A stretch of DNA of 64,000 nucleotides. Source: an uncultured Clostridia bacterium (GTDB lineage Bacteria > Bacillota > Clostridia > Oscillospirales > Ruminococcaceae). The notes beneath the pieces are model-generated. The model did no database searches. It had not been told where the DNA came from and saw only the letters and a program-made list of their open reading frames with translations. Positions 42,521 through 52,015 of this stretch are shown in pieces (positions within the stretch are counted from its first letter, which is position 1; each line of letters opens with the position of its first letter). The stretch is from assembly GCA_944385905.1 (NCBI GenBank), contig CALWZA010000016.1, forward strand, positions 1 to 64,000, written 5' to 3'. A program made the position numbers and the translations under genes.

Positions 42521-43822
42521 ATGAATATTTATTACTGTACATTCGGCTGCAAAGTCAATCAATATGAAACGGAAAATATCCGTCAGGCAATGAGCGGACT
42601 CGGATTTTCGGAAACCGACAGTCCGGCACTTGCCGATATCTGCGTTATAAATACCTGCACGGTAACGTCTTCAGCTGATAAAAAGCTCAGGCAAACCGTT
42701 CACTCTATAAAAAAATCGAATCCAAACGCCGTTATAGCTTTAATGGGGTGCTTTCCACAGGCTTTTAGGGACGCCGCGTTTTCGCTTTCGGAAGCGGACA
42801 TTATAATAGGCGCTTCAAACAAAACAAAAATGCCTCAGTATATTCAGTCCTATCTGTCAAACAGACAAAAAATACGCGATATTGAGCCTCACACCGCAAA
42901 CGAACAGTTTGAAAATATGCGCAATTTTATCTCTGAAGGCAGAACCAGGGCGAATGTCAAGATTGAAGACGGCTGCGACTGCTACTGCACTTACTGTATT
43001 ATACCCTATGCGAGAGGACATGTTCGCTCAAAACCGCTGAGCGAGATTAAACAAGAAATCGAACAGCTTGCGCGAAACGGATACAAGGAAATTGTTTTGG
43101 TCGGAATTAATTTGCTGTGCTACGGCAAAGATTTAAACGGAGTGAGACTAATTGACGCAATTGAGACAGCCTGCTCGGTAGAAGGAATCTCACGTGTTCG
43201 TTTAAGCTCTCTTGAGCCTGAGCTTATTTCTGACGATGACATAGCTCGCATGGCGGCGCTTCCTAAGCTTTGTCCGCAGTTTCATCTTTCGCTTCAAAGC
43301 GGGTGCGACAAAACTTTAAAAGCCATGAACAGAAAATATCTAACCTCCGAATATGAACTTCTTGTCAGAAAGCTCAGAAGCGCATTCCCAAACTGCGCGG
43401 TAACAACCGACATAATGGTGGGCTTTGCGGGAGAAACCGAGGAGGATTTTTTGCGGTCGGTAGAATTCGCCAAACGAATAGGTTTTGCAAAGGTGCATAT
43501 ATTCCCCTATTCGGTACGTCAGGGCACTGTCGCCGCAAAAATGCCGAATCAGGTTACAAAATCCGAAAAGATGCGTAGAGCTAAAATCCTTGAAGAAGCC
43601 GTCAGAGCCGACAGGCAGGCGTTTTTGCAAAGTCAGACAGGACTCACAGAGGAAGTTTTGTTTGAAAAGGACGACAATTGCGACTTTCACCACGGCTACA
43701 CCAAAAACTACACGCCTGTACGTATACCTAAAAAAAGTACCGACGCTTCTCTGCGCTGGCAGGAGCTTTCGGTTCGTATCACCGGTGCTGAAGATGACTT
43801 TTGCACAGGTGAGCTCGTTTAA
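42521..43822 (+). CDS. mtaB: tRNA t6A37 methylthiotransferase MtaB
   Basis: A 433-residue radical SAM enzyme that adds a methylthio group to t6A37 of tRNA, a partner of the t6A pathway also served by the TcdA-like protein here. The N-terminal MTTase domain has its three Cys (YYCTFGCKVNQYE, NTCTVT, MGCFPQA), the radical SAM core has CDCYCTYCIIPYARG, and a TRAM domain closes the C-terminus. ATG 42521 has AAAGGG upstream; the earlier ATG 42482 does not. Confidence 0.94.
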   Translation: MNIYYCTFGCKVNQYETENIRQAMSGLGFSETDSPALADICVINTCTVTSSADKKLRQTVHSIKKSNPNAVIALMGCFPQAFRDAAFSLSEADIIIGASNKTKMPQYIQSYLSNRQKIRDIEPHTANEQFENMRNFISEGRTRANVKIEDGCDCYCTYCIIPYARGHVRSKPLSEIKQEIEQLARNGYKEIVLVGINLLCYGKDLNGVRLIDAIETACSVEGISRVRLSSLEPELISDDDIARMAALPKLCPQFHLSLQSGCDKTLKAMNRKYLTSEYELLVRKLRSAFPNCAVTTDIMVGFAGETEEDFLRSVEFAKRIGFAKVHIFPYSVRQGTVAAKMPNQVTKSEKMRRAKILEEAVRADRQAFLQSQTGLTEEVLFEKDDNCDFHHGYTKNYTPVRIPKKSTDASLRWQELSVRITGAEDDFCTGELV

Positions 43823-43828
43823 TAAAAC

Positions 43829-43857
43829 AAGCCGCGGAATCATGTGTTCCGCGGCTT
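43829..43857. terminator. Bidirectional terminator
   Basis: AAGCCGCGGAA and TTCCGCGGCTT form an 11-base perfect stem between the convergent mtaB and methyltransferase genes. Confidence 0.8.
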
Positions 43858-43865
43858 CGCTTTCG

Positions 43866-44975
43866 TTATAAATAATACATATAAAGCTGACACTTAAGCA
43901 TACCGTTATACAGCTTTCGTCTCTTGTCGGCTTTCTTTCCGAAAAACTTTTCAAAATCCTCGTGAGGAGAAATGATATAGCATGGATTTTCCTTTGACGG
44001 ATTTAGCACTTCGCCCATTTTTTTATAAAGCTCCTCCGCCTGCCTAAGCTCAAGCATCCGCTCGCCGTAAGGGGGGTTGACTATTGTTACGGCTCTCTCA
44101 GCGGGCTTAAACTTTGAAATATCCGCTTCCTTGACCTTTATTCTCGGCAAAACGCCCGCTTTTTTTGAGTTTTCCAAAGTAAGCTCGACGCACTTTGGAT
44201 CAATGTCAAACCCAAACGCCTGAAATCTGCTGTCTTTTATTATGCCGTCAATAGCTCTTGAACGCTCTTGCTTCCATATATCCTGAGAGATTATCTGCCA
44301 GTCCTGACAGGCAAACTTTCTGCGAAGCCCCGGAGCGATATTAAGCGCCTTGTACGCCGATTCTATGAGCAAAGTACCGCTTCCGCACATCGGGTCGGTA
44401 ACCACCGTGTCACGTCTGACATGGGCAAGGTCGATTATACCCGCCGCAAGAGTTTCCTTTATAGGGGCGTCGTTTGAGTTTTTACGGTATCCTCTTTTGT
44501 GAAGCCCTGCGCCTGTGGTATCAATATATACCGACGCCATATCTTTTAATATGTTAAACTGAATCTGATATACTGCGCCTGTTTCCTCAAACCAGTTTAA
44601 TCCGTACTTTGACTTCAGCCTTTCAACGGCGGCTTTTTTTATGATTTTCTGACAATCGGGAACGCTGAAAAGCTTTGAGTTCAGCGAATGGCCTTTAACG
44701 GGAAACGCGTCGGTCTTTCCGATAAAATCCTCGAGAGGAAGCCCCTTGACTCCCGAAAAAAGCTCCTCAAAGGTTTCAGCCTTAAACGTGCCGAGCTCGA
44801 TAAGCACGCGCTCCGCGGTCGCCAGACAAAGATTAGCCCTCACAATAGTATTAAAATCCCCGTCAAAAGTGATTTTCCCGTCGGTCACGGTGAGGTTTTT
44901 CCCGCCTATTTTTTTTATCTCAAACGACAGCACGCTTTCAAGTCCGAAATGGCACGGACAGCACAGTCTAATCAT
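43866..44975 (-). CDS. THUMP-domain class I SAM-dependent RNA methyltransferase (RlmL/YpsC type)
   Basis: A 369-residue methyltransferase, probably for a guanosine N2 of 23S rRNA by analogy with RlmL and B. subtilis YpsC. The N-terminal ferredoxin-like/THUMP part (CHFGLESVLSFEIKKIGG) is followed by the catalytic fold with TDPMCGSGTLLIESA (SAM loop), FGFDIDPKCVELTLENSKKA and the catalytic NPPYGERM. The exact nucleotide cannot be told. It is 25 bases downstream of the PBP gene and may be cotranscribed with it. Confidence 0.88.
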   Translation of the reverse strand: MIRLCCPCHFGLESVLSFEIKKIGGKNLTVTDGKITFDGDFNTIVRANLCLATAERVLIELGTFKAETFEELFSGVKGLPLEDFIGKTDAFPVKGHSLNSKLFSVPDCQKIIKKAAVERLKSKYGLNWFEETGAVYQIQFNILKDMASVYIDTTGAGLHKRGYRKNSNDAPIKETLAAGIIDLAHVRRDTVVTDPMCGSGTLLIESAYKALNIAPGLRRKFACQDWQIISQDIWKQERSRAIDGIIKDSRFQAFGFDIDPKCVELTLENSKKAGVLPRIKVKEADISKFKPAERAVTIVNPPYGERMLELRQAEELYKKMGEVLNPSKENPCYIISPHEDFEKFFGKKADKRRKLYNGMLKCQLYMYYL

Positions 44976-45000
44976 TAAATTTCCGCTTTCTGTTTTAATT

Positions 45001-47259
45001 TTATGAATTTATTACTTCCTCAGTTTCAATAAAGGTTGAATCATCGGTAAGGCCTGTATGGTCGCCCGAGCAGGTTACAGGTATATTAGACCTCTTATAA
45101 TACCCGACTGCCGTTTCAGTGCATCTGCTTCCTGCCAAAAGTCCCGATTCCAGGCAGTATTCGCGTGTAACTACCGAGCTGCTTGCAGGAAACTCTGTTA
45201 TTGTGCCTGCATCTGCGATCTCGCCGAAAATATTTTTCCAAATCTGAGATGAGCTGTAATAGGTCCCTGTAGGTATCTCCTTAGGAATATCATATCCGTA
45301 CCAGATTCCGCTTACATACTCGGGAGTACAGCCCACAAACAAAAGGTCTTTCCAGTCCTGAGTAGTACCTGTTTTCGCAATAAGCTCAACGTTGTTAAGC
45401 TTTGCTGCGCGTCCTGTTCCTCTTGAGCTTGTTACAACTGTTTCCATCATTCGGTTCATAACATACGCGGAGCTTTCGTCGAGAACCTGACTTGCCCTAA
45501 ACTTGTGAACGTACACCTCTTCGCCGTCCCTATCAAGAATTCTTGATATATATGTCGGCTCATAATACTTGCCGAGATTTCCGAATATCTGATATGCCGC
45601 AACAAGCTCCTCAAGATACACTCCGTTTGTCAGTGCTCCGACAGACATAGGTGAACGAGCGATATCTGTTCTTCCATCCTCGTATGTGACAAGTGTTGAT
45701 AGCTTAACGTCGTTTTTGAGGAAATTAAACGCGGCGCTCGGAGTGAGCATTTCAATTATCTGAGCCGCGGTCGTATTAAGCGAACGGTTCAGGCACTCAT
45801 ACGCAAAATTATATTCTCCGCTCCATGCTCCGTAGTTTCCTGACGTTGAATAGTTTTTCGGCCAAAGCATAGTGCCGCCCTCGTCTGTGTTAAGAATTTT
45901 AAGCGGTACATCCTTAAATCTCGTTGACCATGTTATTAAATCAAGGTCAATTGCGGGCCCGTATGCTGAAATAGGCTTTATACATGAACCCGGCTGACGT
46001 ATAGCCTGATTCGCGCGGTTTAAGCATCTGGGGTAAGGTTTCTCCCCTACGCCTCCTATAACCGCTATTATGTGTCCGGTGTAATCCATCGCTATAAAAG
46101 CCGCCTGAGGCGGGTCGTCGAGAACGGTTGAGGAGAAATTAGATGAATCGAGAAATTTTTCCTCAACAGCTTTCTGAACGTCAAGGTCAACACAAGAATA
46201 AATCTGATATCCTCCGCTGTAAAGCTTTTCGGTTGCCGCCTCACGATCTATTCCGTAAGTGTCCTGGAAGATCTCAAGCGCCTGCTCTATAACAGCGTCA
46301 ACATAATATGACGAAACGTCGTCGAAATTATCATAAGCCGAAAGCGCTGATGTTCCCTCACCGTCCGCCTCAGTGCCGCTTGTATAAGACATTGAGCCTA
46401 TAAAAGTAAGCTCCTCGGCAAGCGCTTGCTCATATTCGTCTGTTGATATTGCGCCGTTTTCAAGCATCTTTTCAAGCACATATTCCTGGCGCTGACGGTT
46501 AGCCTCTGGGTGCTGCAAAGGGTTATTTGCCTGAGGGCTTTTTGTAATAGCGGCGATTGAAGTCGCCTCGGCAAGAGTAAGCTCGGATACGTCTTTATTG
46601 AAATAAAAATTTGCCGCCGCCTGAACTCCGTTGCAGTTGTTATAAAGGTGAACAATGTTCAAGTAACATTCAAGGATATCGTCCTTAGTATAGTTTTTCT
46701 CAACCTGTATCGAGCGGAAAATCTCTCTCATTTTTCTTTCGATACCCTCAATTCCCGAAACAGCGTCATCTCCCGTTATATTTTTAACCACCTGCTGAGT
46801 GATGGTTGACGCGCCTCTCTCGGTATCCCAGAAATGCAGAAACAGGTTTGCCATTGCCATAAACGTTCCCTGAAAATCCACACCGTCATGGCTGTAAAAC
46901 CGCTCGTCCTCTGAATACACAAAAGCGTCACGCACAAACTGGGGAATTTCCTCCAAGTTTACCCAAATTCGCTTCTCTCCCTGCGACGATATCATGTCAT
47001 AGGTTATCCACTCGTCTCCCTGCTGAGCGTATATATATGTTGTATAGTTTGACTGAAGGTTGTCGAGATTTACATACGCCGCGTCATCCATAAACGATAC
47101 CACATATACAGTAAGCGCAGTTACGAGAATTGTTCCGGTTATTACAAGTATTAGAAACATTGAAAGAAGAAATGTTCCTGCTATTTTCAGAGCTCTTTTT
47201 ATAGGCTTAAGTCTTTTTTTCAGACTTTTGTTTGTGTTTTCATAATTATTCTCTTTCAA
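45001..47259 (-). CDS. Class A penicillin-binding protein (PBP1A type)
   Basis: A 752-residue bifunctional peptidoglycan synthase with one N-terminal membrane helix after a basic cytoplasmic tail. The GT51 glycosyltransferase domain shows EDERFYSHDGVDFQGTFMA, RGASTITQQVVKN and ILECYLNIVHLYNNCNGVQA. The transpeptidase domain has the Ser-x-x-Lys box QPGSCIKPISAY, SLN in LNRSLNTTAAQ, and KTGTTQDWKD. There is no long C-terminal extension. It builds the cell wall and is the likely target of beta-lactams. Confidence 0.94.
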   Translation of the reverse strand: MKENNYENTNKSLKKRLKPIKRALKIAGTFLLSMFLILVITGTILVTALTVYVVSFMDDAAYVNLDNLQSNYTTYIYAQQGDEWITYDMISSQGEKRIWVNLEEIPQFVRDAFVYSEDERFYSHDGVDFQGTFMAMANLFLHFWDTERGASTITQQVVKNITGDDAVSGIEGIERKMREIFRSIQVEKNYTKDDILECYLNIVHLYNNCNGVQAAANFYFNKDVSELTLAEATSIAAITKSPQANNPLQHPEANRQRQEYVLEKMLENGAISTDEYEQALAEELTFIGSMSYTSGTEADGEGTSALSAYDNFDDVSSYYVDAVIEQALEIFQDTYGIDREAATEKLYSGGYQIYSCVDLDVQKAVEEKFLDSSNFSSTVLDDPPQAAFIAMDYTGHIIAVIGGVGEKPYPRCLNRANQAIRQPGSCIKPISAYGPAIDLDLITWSTRFKDVPLKILNTDEGGTMLWPKNYSTSGNYGAWSGEYNFAYECLNRSLNTTAAQIIEMLTPSAAFNFLKNDVKLSTLVTYEDGRTDIARSPMSVGALTNGVYLEELVAAYQIFGNLGKYYEPTYISRILDRDGEEVYVHKFRASQVLDESSAYVMNRMMETVVTSSRGTGRAAKLNNVELIAKTGTTQDWKDLLFVGCTPEYVSGIWYGYDIPKEIPTGTYYSSSQIWKNIFGEIADAGTITEFPASSSVVTREYCLESGLLAGSRCTETAVGYYKRSNIPVTCSGDHTGLTDDSTFIETEEVINS

Positions 47260-47382
47260 ACTTATTGTGACCTCCTTATCAGGTTTTCTTTCTTCAGTTA
47301 TTTGTTAGTATACCACATGAATTTAAAAATGTTAAGCGATTTAATAAACTTGTAATAATTTTTTACCGTTTTGATACAAATA

Positions 47383-47418
47383 AGGGCGGCATCGGTTTAT
47401 CCATGCCACCCCTTAATT
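47383..47418 (-). terminator. Terminator after ispH-rpsA
   Basis: On the minus strand AAGGGG-TGGCAT and ATGCC-GCCCTT form an imperfect stem, followed by ATTTGT. It ends the long cluster that begins with tepA. Confidence 0.55.
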
Positions 47419-47437
47419 TCATCATAAATATTGATTA

Positions 47438-49420
47438 TTATTCAGCTGACTCGTTTGTCTCTTCGGAAGCTTCCTCTTCAGCAGCTTCCTCCTCAGGAAG
47501 AAGTGCCCTCATTGAAAGGCTGATTCTCTTCTTTTCAAGATCAGCTTCGGTAATCTTGGCTTCAACTTCCTGTCCGACTGTGAGAATATCAGAAACCTTG
47601 TTTACTCTCTGATTTGCAATCTGAGAAATGTGGATAAGACCGTCGATACCGGGAATAATCTCAGCAAAAGCGCCAAAGTCGGTAATTGAAACAATCTTTG
47701 CCTTAACTGTCTGTCCGACTTCATAGTTTGCCTTAAAGATTTCCCAAGGATTATCCTCTGTCTTCTTGTAAACAAGGGACACCTTTTTGTTTTCCTTATC
47801 TATATCCTTAATTGTAACCTCAATTCTGTCGCCGACAGATACAACGTCGGAAGGATGCTTAATCCTTGCCCATGTAAGATCCATCTTTCTGACAAGTCCG
47901 TCAACTCCGCCGAGGTCTACAAATACACCATAATCGGTAATCGACTTGACTTCTCCTGTCATTGTCTGACCGACTTCTGCTGTCTCAAAGAACTTTGCCT
48001 CTGCCGCCGCTCTTTCTTCCTTTGCTACCGCACGAATAGAACCTACCGCTCTCTTCCTCTGCTCGTTTACCTCAAGAATTTTAAAGCGGACTGTTTTCTT
48101 GAGAAGCTCCTCAAGATTGTCGTCGCGGTGAGCTGTTGCCTGAGACGCAGGTATAAATACCTTCATTCCGTTTGAAGCTACAAGAACTCCGCCCTTAATT
48201 ACGTTTGTTACAACACCTGTAAGAACAGTGCCCTCTTCCTTTGCCTTGAGAATGGTCTCGTAGCCCTTCTGTGCGTCAACCTGTTTCTTTGAAAGCGTTA
48301 CGATTCCGTCCTGATCGTTGATCTTTGTTACTACCAGTTCAACCTCATCGCCTACATGAAGAATATCAGTTGCCTTAACGTTTGGATCCTCTGATATCTC
48401 TGATGCGGGAATATATCCGGTGTGCTTTGTTCCGATATCAACGATAACGTCAGAACCATCTTTTACAGATGTTATGTAGCCTGTTACTCTCTTTCCGGTA
48501 TATATTTTTTTGAAGGTCTGCTCTAAAGCCTCTTCAAAATTGAACTCCTCGTCCTGATTTTTCAAGATCTCACTCATTGTTGTTTGTACCTCCTTGATTA
48601 TATATGCCGGTGTCGAAGCTCCGGCGGAAATCCCAATGGATTTCACAGCGGAAAAGTCAATCGAATACAGCTCGGACGCGTCCTCAACAAGCGCACATTT
48701 GCAGTTATCAGAACACATTTCACACAGCTTAATTGTATTTGAGCTGTGCCTGCCTCCGACAATTATCATCATATCGCAGATCTCAGATAGCTTCTTAGCT
48801 TCTTTCTGCCTGTCAGAGGTAGCGCTGCAGATGGTATCACAGATTACAGCATCCGGCATAATGCTTAATGCTGTCCTCTTGCACTTTTCCCACATTTCTA
48901 TATTATACGTCGTTTGCGCAAGAATTGCAACACCTTTTTCAGAATTTTCGCAACTTTTTTTCAATTTTGCAGTCAGCTCTTCACTGTCGGCAAAAACCTC
49001 ATGATTTCCCAAGCAGTGTCCGCATATTCCTATGACCTCAGGATGATTTTTGTCTCCCGCAATTAAAACGGTGCGCCCTTCCGACGAGTACTCAAATGCC
49101 AGCTTATGAATACGCTTTACAAAAGGACAGGTTGCGTCGATAATTTCCGCTCCGCTTTCTTCAAGCGCTCTTGCCGTTTCAAGTCCTACTCCGTGAGAGC
49201 GTATAATTACAGTATCTTCTTTTTGAGCCTGATTCGGGTCGTCTATAACCCTTACCCCTTTTGACGCGAGACTTTCCACAACCTGCGGATTATGTATCAG
49301 CGGACCGAAAGTCGCAACTTTCTTGCCGGCCTCAACGGCGTCATATGTCATTTTAACGGCTCTGTCAACTCCGAAGCAAAAGCCTGCCGTTTTTGCGGTA
49401 ATCACCTTACAGCTGCTCAT
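47438..49420 (-). CDS. ispH: IspH-ribosomal protein S1 fusion
   Basis: A 660-residue two-part protein. About residues 1-280 are 4-hydroxy-3-methylbut-2-enyl diphosphate reductase, the last step of the MEP isoprenoid pathway, with the 4Fe-4S cysteines in AGFCFGVDRAV, DATCPFVKRIH and ICDTICSATSDRQ. From about residue 310 four S1 RNA-binding repeats follow (for example VDLGGVDGLVRKMDLTW and IPGIDGLIHISQIAN), ending in a Glu/Ala-rich tail. This fusion is widespread in Clostridia. ATG 49420 has GGAG upstream and overlaps the cmk-plsC gene by 14 bases. Confidence 0.95.
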   Translation of the reverse strand: MSSCKVITAKTAGFCFGVDRAVKMTYDAVEAGKKVATFGPLIHNPQVVESLASKGVRVIDDPNQAQKEDTVIIRSHGVGLETARALEESGAEIIDATCPFVKRIHKLAFEYSSEGRTVLIAGDKNHPEVIGICGHCLGNHEVFADSEELTAKLKKSCENSEKGVAILAQTTYNIEMWEKCKRTALSIMPDAVICDTICSATSDRQKEAKKLSEICDMMIIVGGRHSSNTIKLCEMCSDNCKCALVEDASELYSIDFSAVKSIGISAGASTPAYIIKEVQTTMSEILKNQDEEFNFEEALEQTFKKIYTGKRVTGYITSVKDGSDVIVDIGTKHTGYIPASEISEDPNVKATDILHVGDEVELVVTKINDQDGIVTLSKKQVDAQKGYETILKAKEEGTVLTGVVTNVIKGGVLVASNGMKVFIPASQATAHRDDNLEELLKKTVRFKILEVNEQRKRAVGSIRAVAKEERAAAEAKFFETAEVGQTMTGEVKSITDYGVFVDLGGVDGLVRKMDLTWARIKHPSDVVSVGDRIEVTIKDIDKENKKVSLVYKKTEDNPWEIFKANYEVGQTVKAKIVSITDFGAFAEIIPGIDGLIHISQIANQRVNKVSDILTVGQEVEAKITEADLEKKRISLSMRALLPEEEAAEEEASEETNESAE

Positions 49421-50747
49421 AATTTTTCTCCACAAGTGCTGAAATTTCGCTCATAATTCTTTCCTTCATCGCGTGAAGCTCTCTCGGTGAGCCTGATTTA
49501 ATTTCAAACTCATCCGGCTCGATAGGTTTTCCGAAACGAACGATAACTTTTTTTCTGAAGCAAAGCTTTCCCTCAAAACTGATAGCAACGGGATATACAG
49601 GAACTTTCGCGGCGGCGGCAATCAGCGCAACGCCTGTTTTTCCCTTTAAAACTGTTCGGTCCTTTGAGCGCGTCCCCTCCGGGAAAATAACGAGGTTATA
49701 CCCTTTTTCAAGCATCTCGACCGATGTTGATATAACGCTTGTGTCACCGCTTCCCCTGGTTACAGGGAAAGCTCTGAACGCTCTTATAAGCGGATTAAGC
49801 GCTTTTATTTTAAACAAACTTTCCTTTGCCATATATGAGCACTGAATTCTTGCAGGAATGGAAACAAAAACCGGATCCGCCATTGAGCGGTGATTTGATG
49901 CTATTATATTGCTTCCCTTTTTCGGGAAATTCTCTTTTCCCTCAAATTTTACGTTATAGTAAATCTTAAATGCTGTCCACACAATGACTCTTAAGATATC
50001 ATAGAAAAACACTCTGACGGGATTTACTTTTTTACATTTTGACTTATCCAAAGGCTTGATTTTATCTATTCCCGTTCTTTTTCTCGTCTTTTCGGCGATT
50101 ATCTCCCCGATTTTTTCAACCACCTGTTCGAGGGACATCGAGGTTGAATCAACCAAAACGGCGTCGTCGGCTTGTTTAAGCGGAGCTATATCTCTGTGAG
50201 AGTCGTTGTAATCACGCTTTTGAATATCAGAGAGCACCTCGTCATATGTGGATTTGTCACCCTTGGCGGAAAGCTCCTCAAAACGGCGCTTTGCCCTTTC
50301 CTCAGCCGAAGCCGTCAGGAATATTTTTACCTCTGCGTCGGGCAAAACGACAGTGCCTATATCCCTTCCGTCCATCAAAACGTTGTTTTCAGAGGCTATG
50401 CTTTTTTGCAAATCAAGCAAAAACGCCCTGACCGCCGGAATAGCCGAAACGTCCGAAGCCGCCATTGAAACCTCCGGGGTTCTTATAAGCTCGGAAACAT
50501 TTTCCCCGTTTAAATAAACCTGCTGAGCCCCGTTTTCATATTTAAGCTTAACCGAAATATTTTCAAGAAGCGGCTCAACCTCAGCGGCGCTTTTTGTATC
50601 TGCTCCGTTTCTGAGCGCATACAGTCCGATTGTCCTATAAAGCGCCCCTGTGTCAACATAAACATATCGGAGCTTTGCGGCAAGCGCTTTCGCAATTGTA
50701 GACTTGCCCGCTCCCGAAGGGCCGTCTATCGCAACCTTTATTCCCAT
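49407..50747 (-). CDS. cmk: Cytidylate kinase-acyltransferase fusion (Cmk-PlsC)
   Basis: A 446-residue fusion. Residues 1-220 or so are (d)CMP kinase: Walker A DGPSGAGKST, VDTGALYRTIG, and DGRDIGTVVLPDAEVKIFLT. After a Lys-rich linker, about residues 250-446 are a PlsC-type 1-acylglycerol-3-phosphate acyltransferase with the catalytic NHRSMADP (HX4D) and the binding motif FPEGTRSKDR. The DNA shows one uninterrupted frame, so this is a real fusion and not a misjoined pair. It joins nucleotide and phospholipid synthesis in one polypeptide; the meaning of the fusion is unknown. Confidence 0.93.
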   Translation of the reverse strand: MGIKVAIDGPSGAGKSTIAKALAAKLRYVYVDTGALYRTIGLYALRNGADTKSAAEVEPLLENISVKLKYENGAQQVYLNGENVSELIRTPEVSMAASDVSAIPAVRAFLLDLQKSIASENNVLMDGRDIGTVVLPDAEVKIFLTASAEERAKRRFEELSAKGDKSTYDEVLSDIQKRDYNDSHRDIAPLKQADDAVLVDSTSMSLEQVVEKIGEIIAEKTRKRTGIDKIKPLDKSKCKKVNPVRVFFYDILRVIVWTAFKIYYNVKFEGKENFPKKGSNIIASNHRSMADPVFVSIPARIQCSYMAKESLFKIKALNPLIRAFRAFPVTRGSGDTSVISTSVEMLEKGYNLVIFPEGTRSKDRTVLKGKTGVALIAAAAKVPVYPVAISFEGKLCFRKKVIVRFGKPIEPDEFEIKSGSPRELHAMKERIMSEISALVEKNYEQL

Positions 50748-50767
50748 TTTTACTGTCCTTTCTTTGA

Positions 50768-52015
50768 TTATTCTGAAATTATTCCCATCGCGGCGGCATA
50801 CGCCGTGGAAAACGCTATTTGCAGATTATATCCCCCTGTATACGCGTCAACGTCAAGCACCTCGCCGATAAAATACAGTCCCGAAACCAGCTTTGATTCC
50901 ATTGTTTTGGGATTTATCTCTTTAACGCTTACTCCTCCGCTTGTAATTATAGCCTCCTCAATCGGTCTGAACTCAAGAGGAGTGAGCGGCAGGTGTTTAA
51001 GAACTTTAACAAGCTCTCTGCGCTGCTGCTTTGTAACCTGATTCACCTTGAGCATAGGCGGGATTTTTGAATAATCAACGACAACCGGCGCAAGCGCCTG
51101 CGGCAGAAGCTTTACGAGAGAATTCTGAAAATCCTTGTTCGGAAACTCTGAAAAATCCCGCACTATTCTGTCGTCAAGCTTGTTTTCGTCAAGCCCCGGC
51201 TTGAGGTCGATTTCCATTCTGTACTGCCTTTCTTTAAGCTTGTCCTTTTTCATATGACAGCTTGCTGAGAGCACCAAAGGCCCCGAAACTCCGAAATGAG
51301 TAAACAGCATTTCCCCAAGCTCGGAATAAACCGGCTTTGATTTATCCTTTTCAAAAAGCGAAAGAGTGACGTTTTTAAGCGACAGCCCCATCAAATCGAC
51401 AGGATACTTTTCAACCGTGCATATCGGCACAAGCGACGGCGCAAGCTCGGTAACAGTGTGTCCGACGGAAGCCGCAAACCTGTATCCGTCCCCTGTTGAG
51501 CCTGTTTTCGGATACGAAGCCCCGCCCGTCGCAATCAAAACCTTATCCGCAAAAAACTCGGTTTTTCCGGCTTCAACCCCCAAAACCTTTCCGCCATCGG
51601 TTAAAAGCTTTGAAACCTTTGAAAACTCAAACCTTACTCCGTATCTTTTTGCCGCCTTTTCAAGAGCCGAAACTATATCCTGAGATTTGTCCGAAAGGGG
51701 AAACACCCTGTTTCCCCTTTCGGTTTTAAGCTTTACCCCCTCGCTTTCAAAAAAAGCCATTGTGTCCGCAGGGGTAAAGCCGCTTAAAGCGCTGAACAAA
51801 AACCTCGGATTGGTTGGTATATTTTTCATGACGTTTGAAACGTCGGAATTGTTGGTTACGTTGCATCTGCCCTTTCCGGTTATCAAAAGCTTTTTTCCGA
51901 GCATCCTGTTTTGCTCAAATAAAAGCACGTCCATGCCGCCTTTCGCGAGCCAAACTGCGGCAAAAAGCCCCGACGCTCCGCCGCCGACTATTATTACGTC
52001 TGCTTTGCAGTTCAC
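50768..52015 (-). CDS. HI0933-family NAD(P)/FAD-dependent oxidoreductase
   Basis: A 415-residue flavoprotein of the HI0933/YhiN group. The FAD-binding N-terminus VIIVGGGASGLFAAVWLAKG is followed by the family box GKKLLITGKGRCNVTNN and the C-terminal GVSVKEINPKTMESK and DAYTGGYNLQIAFSTAYAA. The physiological substrate is not established. Its start overlaps the end of the RpiR-type gene by 4 bases. Confidence 0.9.
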   Translation of the reverse strand: MNCKADVIIVGGGASGLFAAVWLAKGGMDVLLFEQNRMLGKKLLITGKGRCNVTNNSDVSNVMKNIPTNPRFLFSALSGFTPADTMAFFESEGVKLKTERGNRVFPLSDKSQDIVSALEKAAKRYGVRFEFSKVSKLLTDGGKVLGVEAGKTEFFADKVLIATGGASYPKTGSTGDGYRFAASVGHTVTELAPSLVPICTVEKYPVDLMGLSLKNVTLSLFEKDKSKPVYSELGEMLFTHFGVSGPLVLSASCHMKKDKLKERQYRMEIDLKPGLDENKLDDRIVRDFSEFPNKDFQNSLVKLLPQALAPVVVDYSKIPPMLKVNQVTKQQRRELVKVLKHLPLTPLEFRPIEEAIITSGGVSVKEINPKTMESKLVSGLYFIGEVLDVDAYTGGYNLQIAFSTAYAAAMGIISE

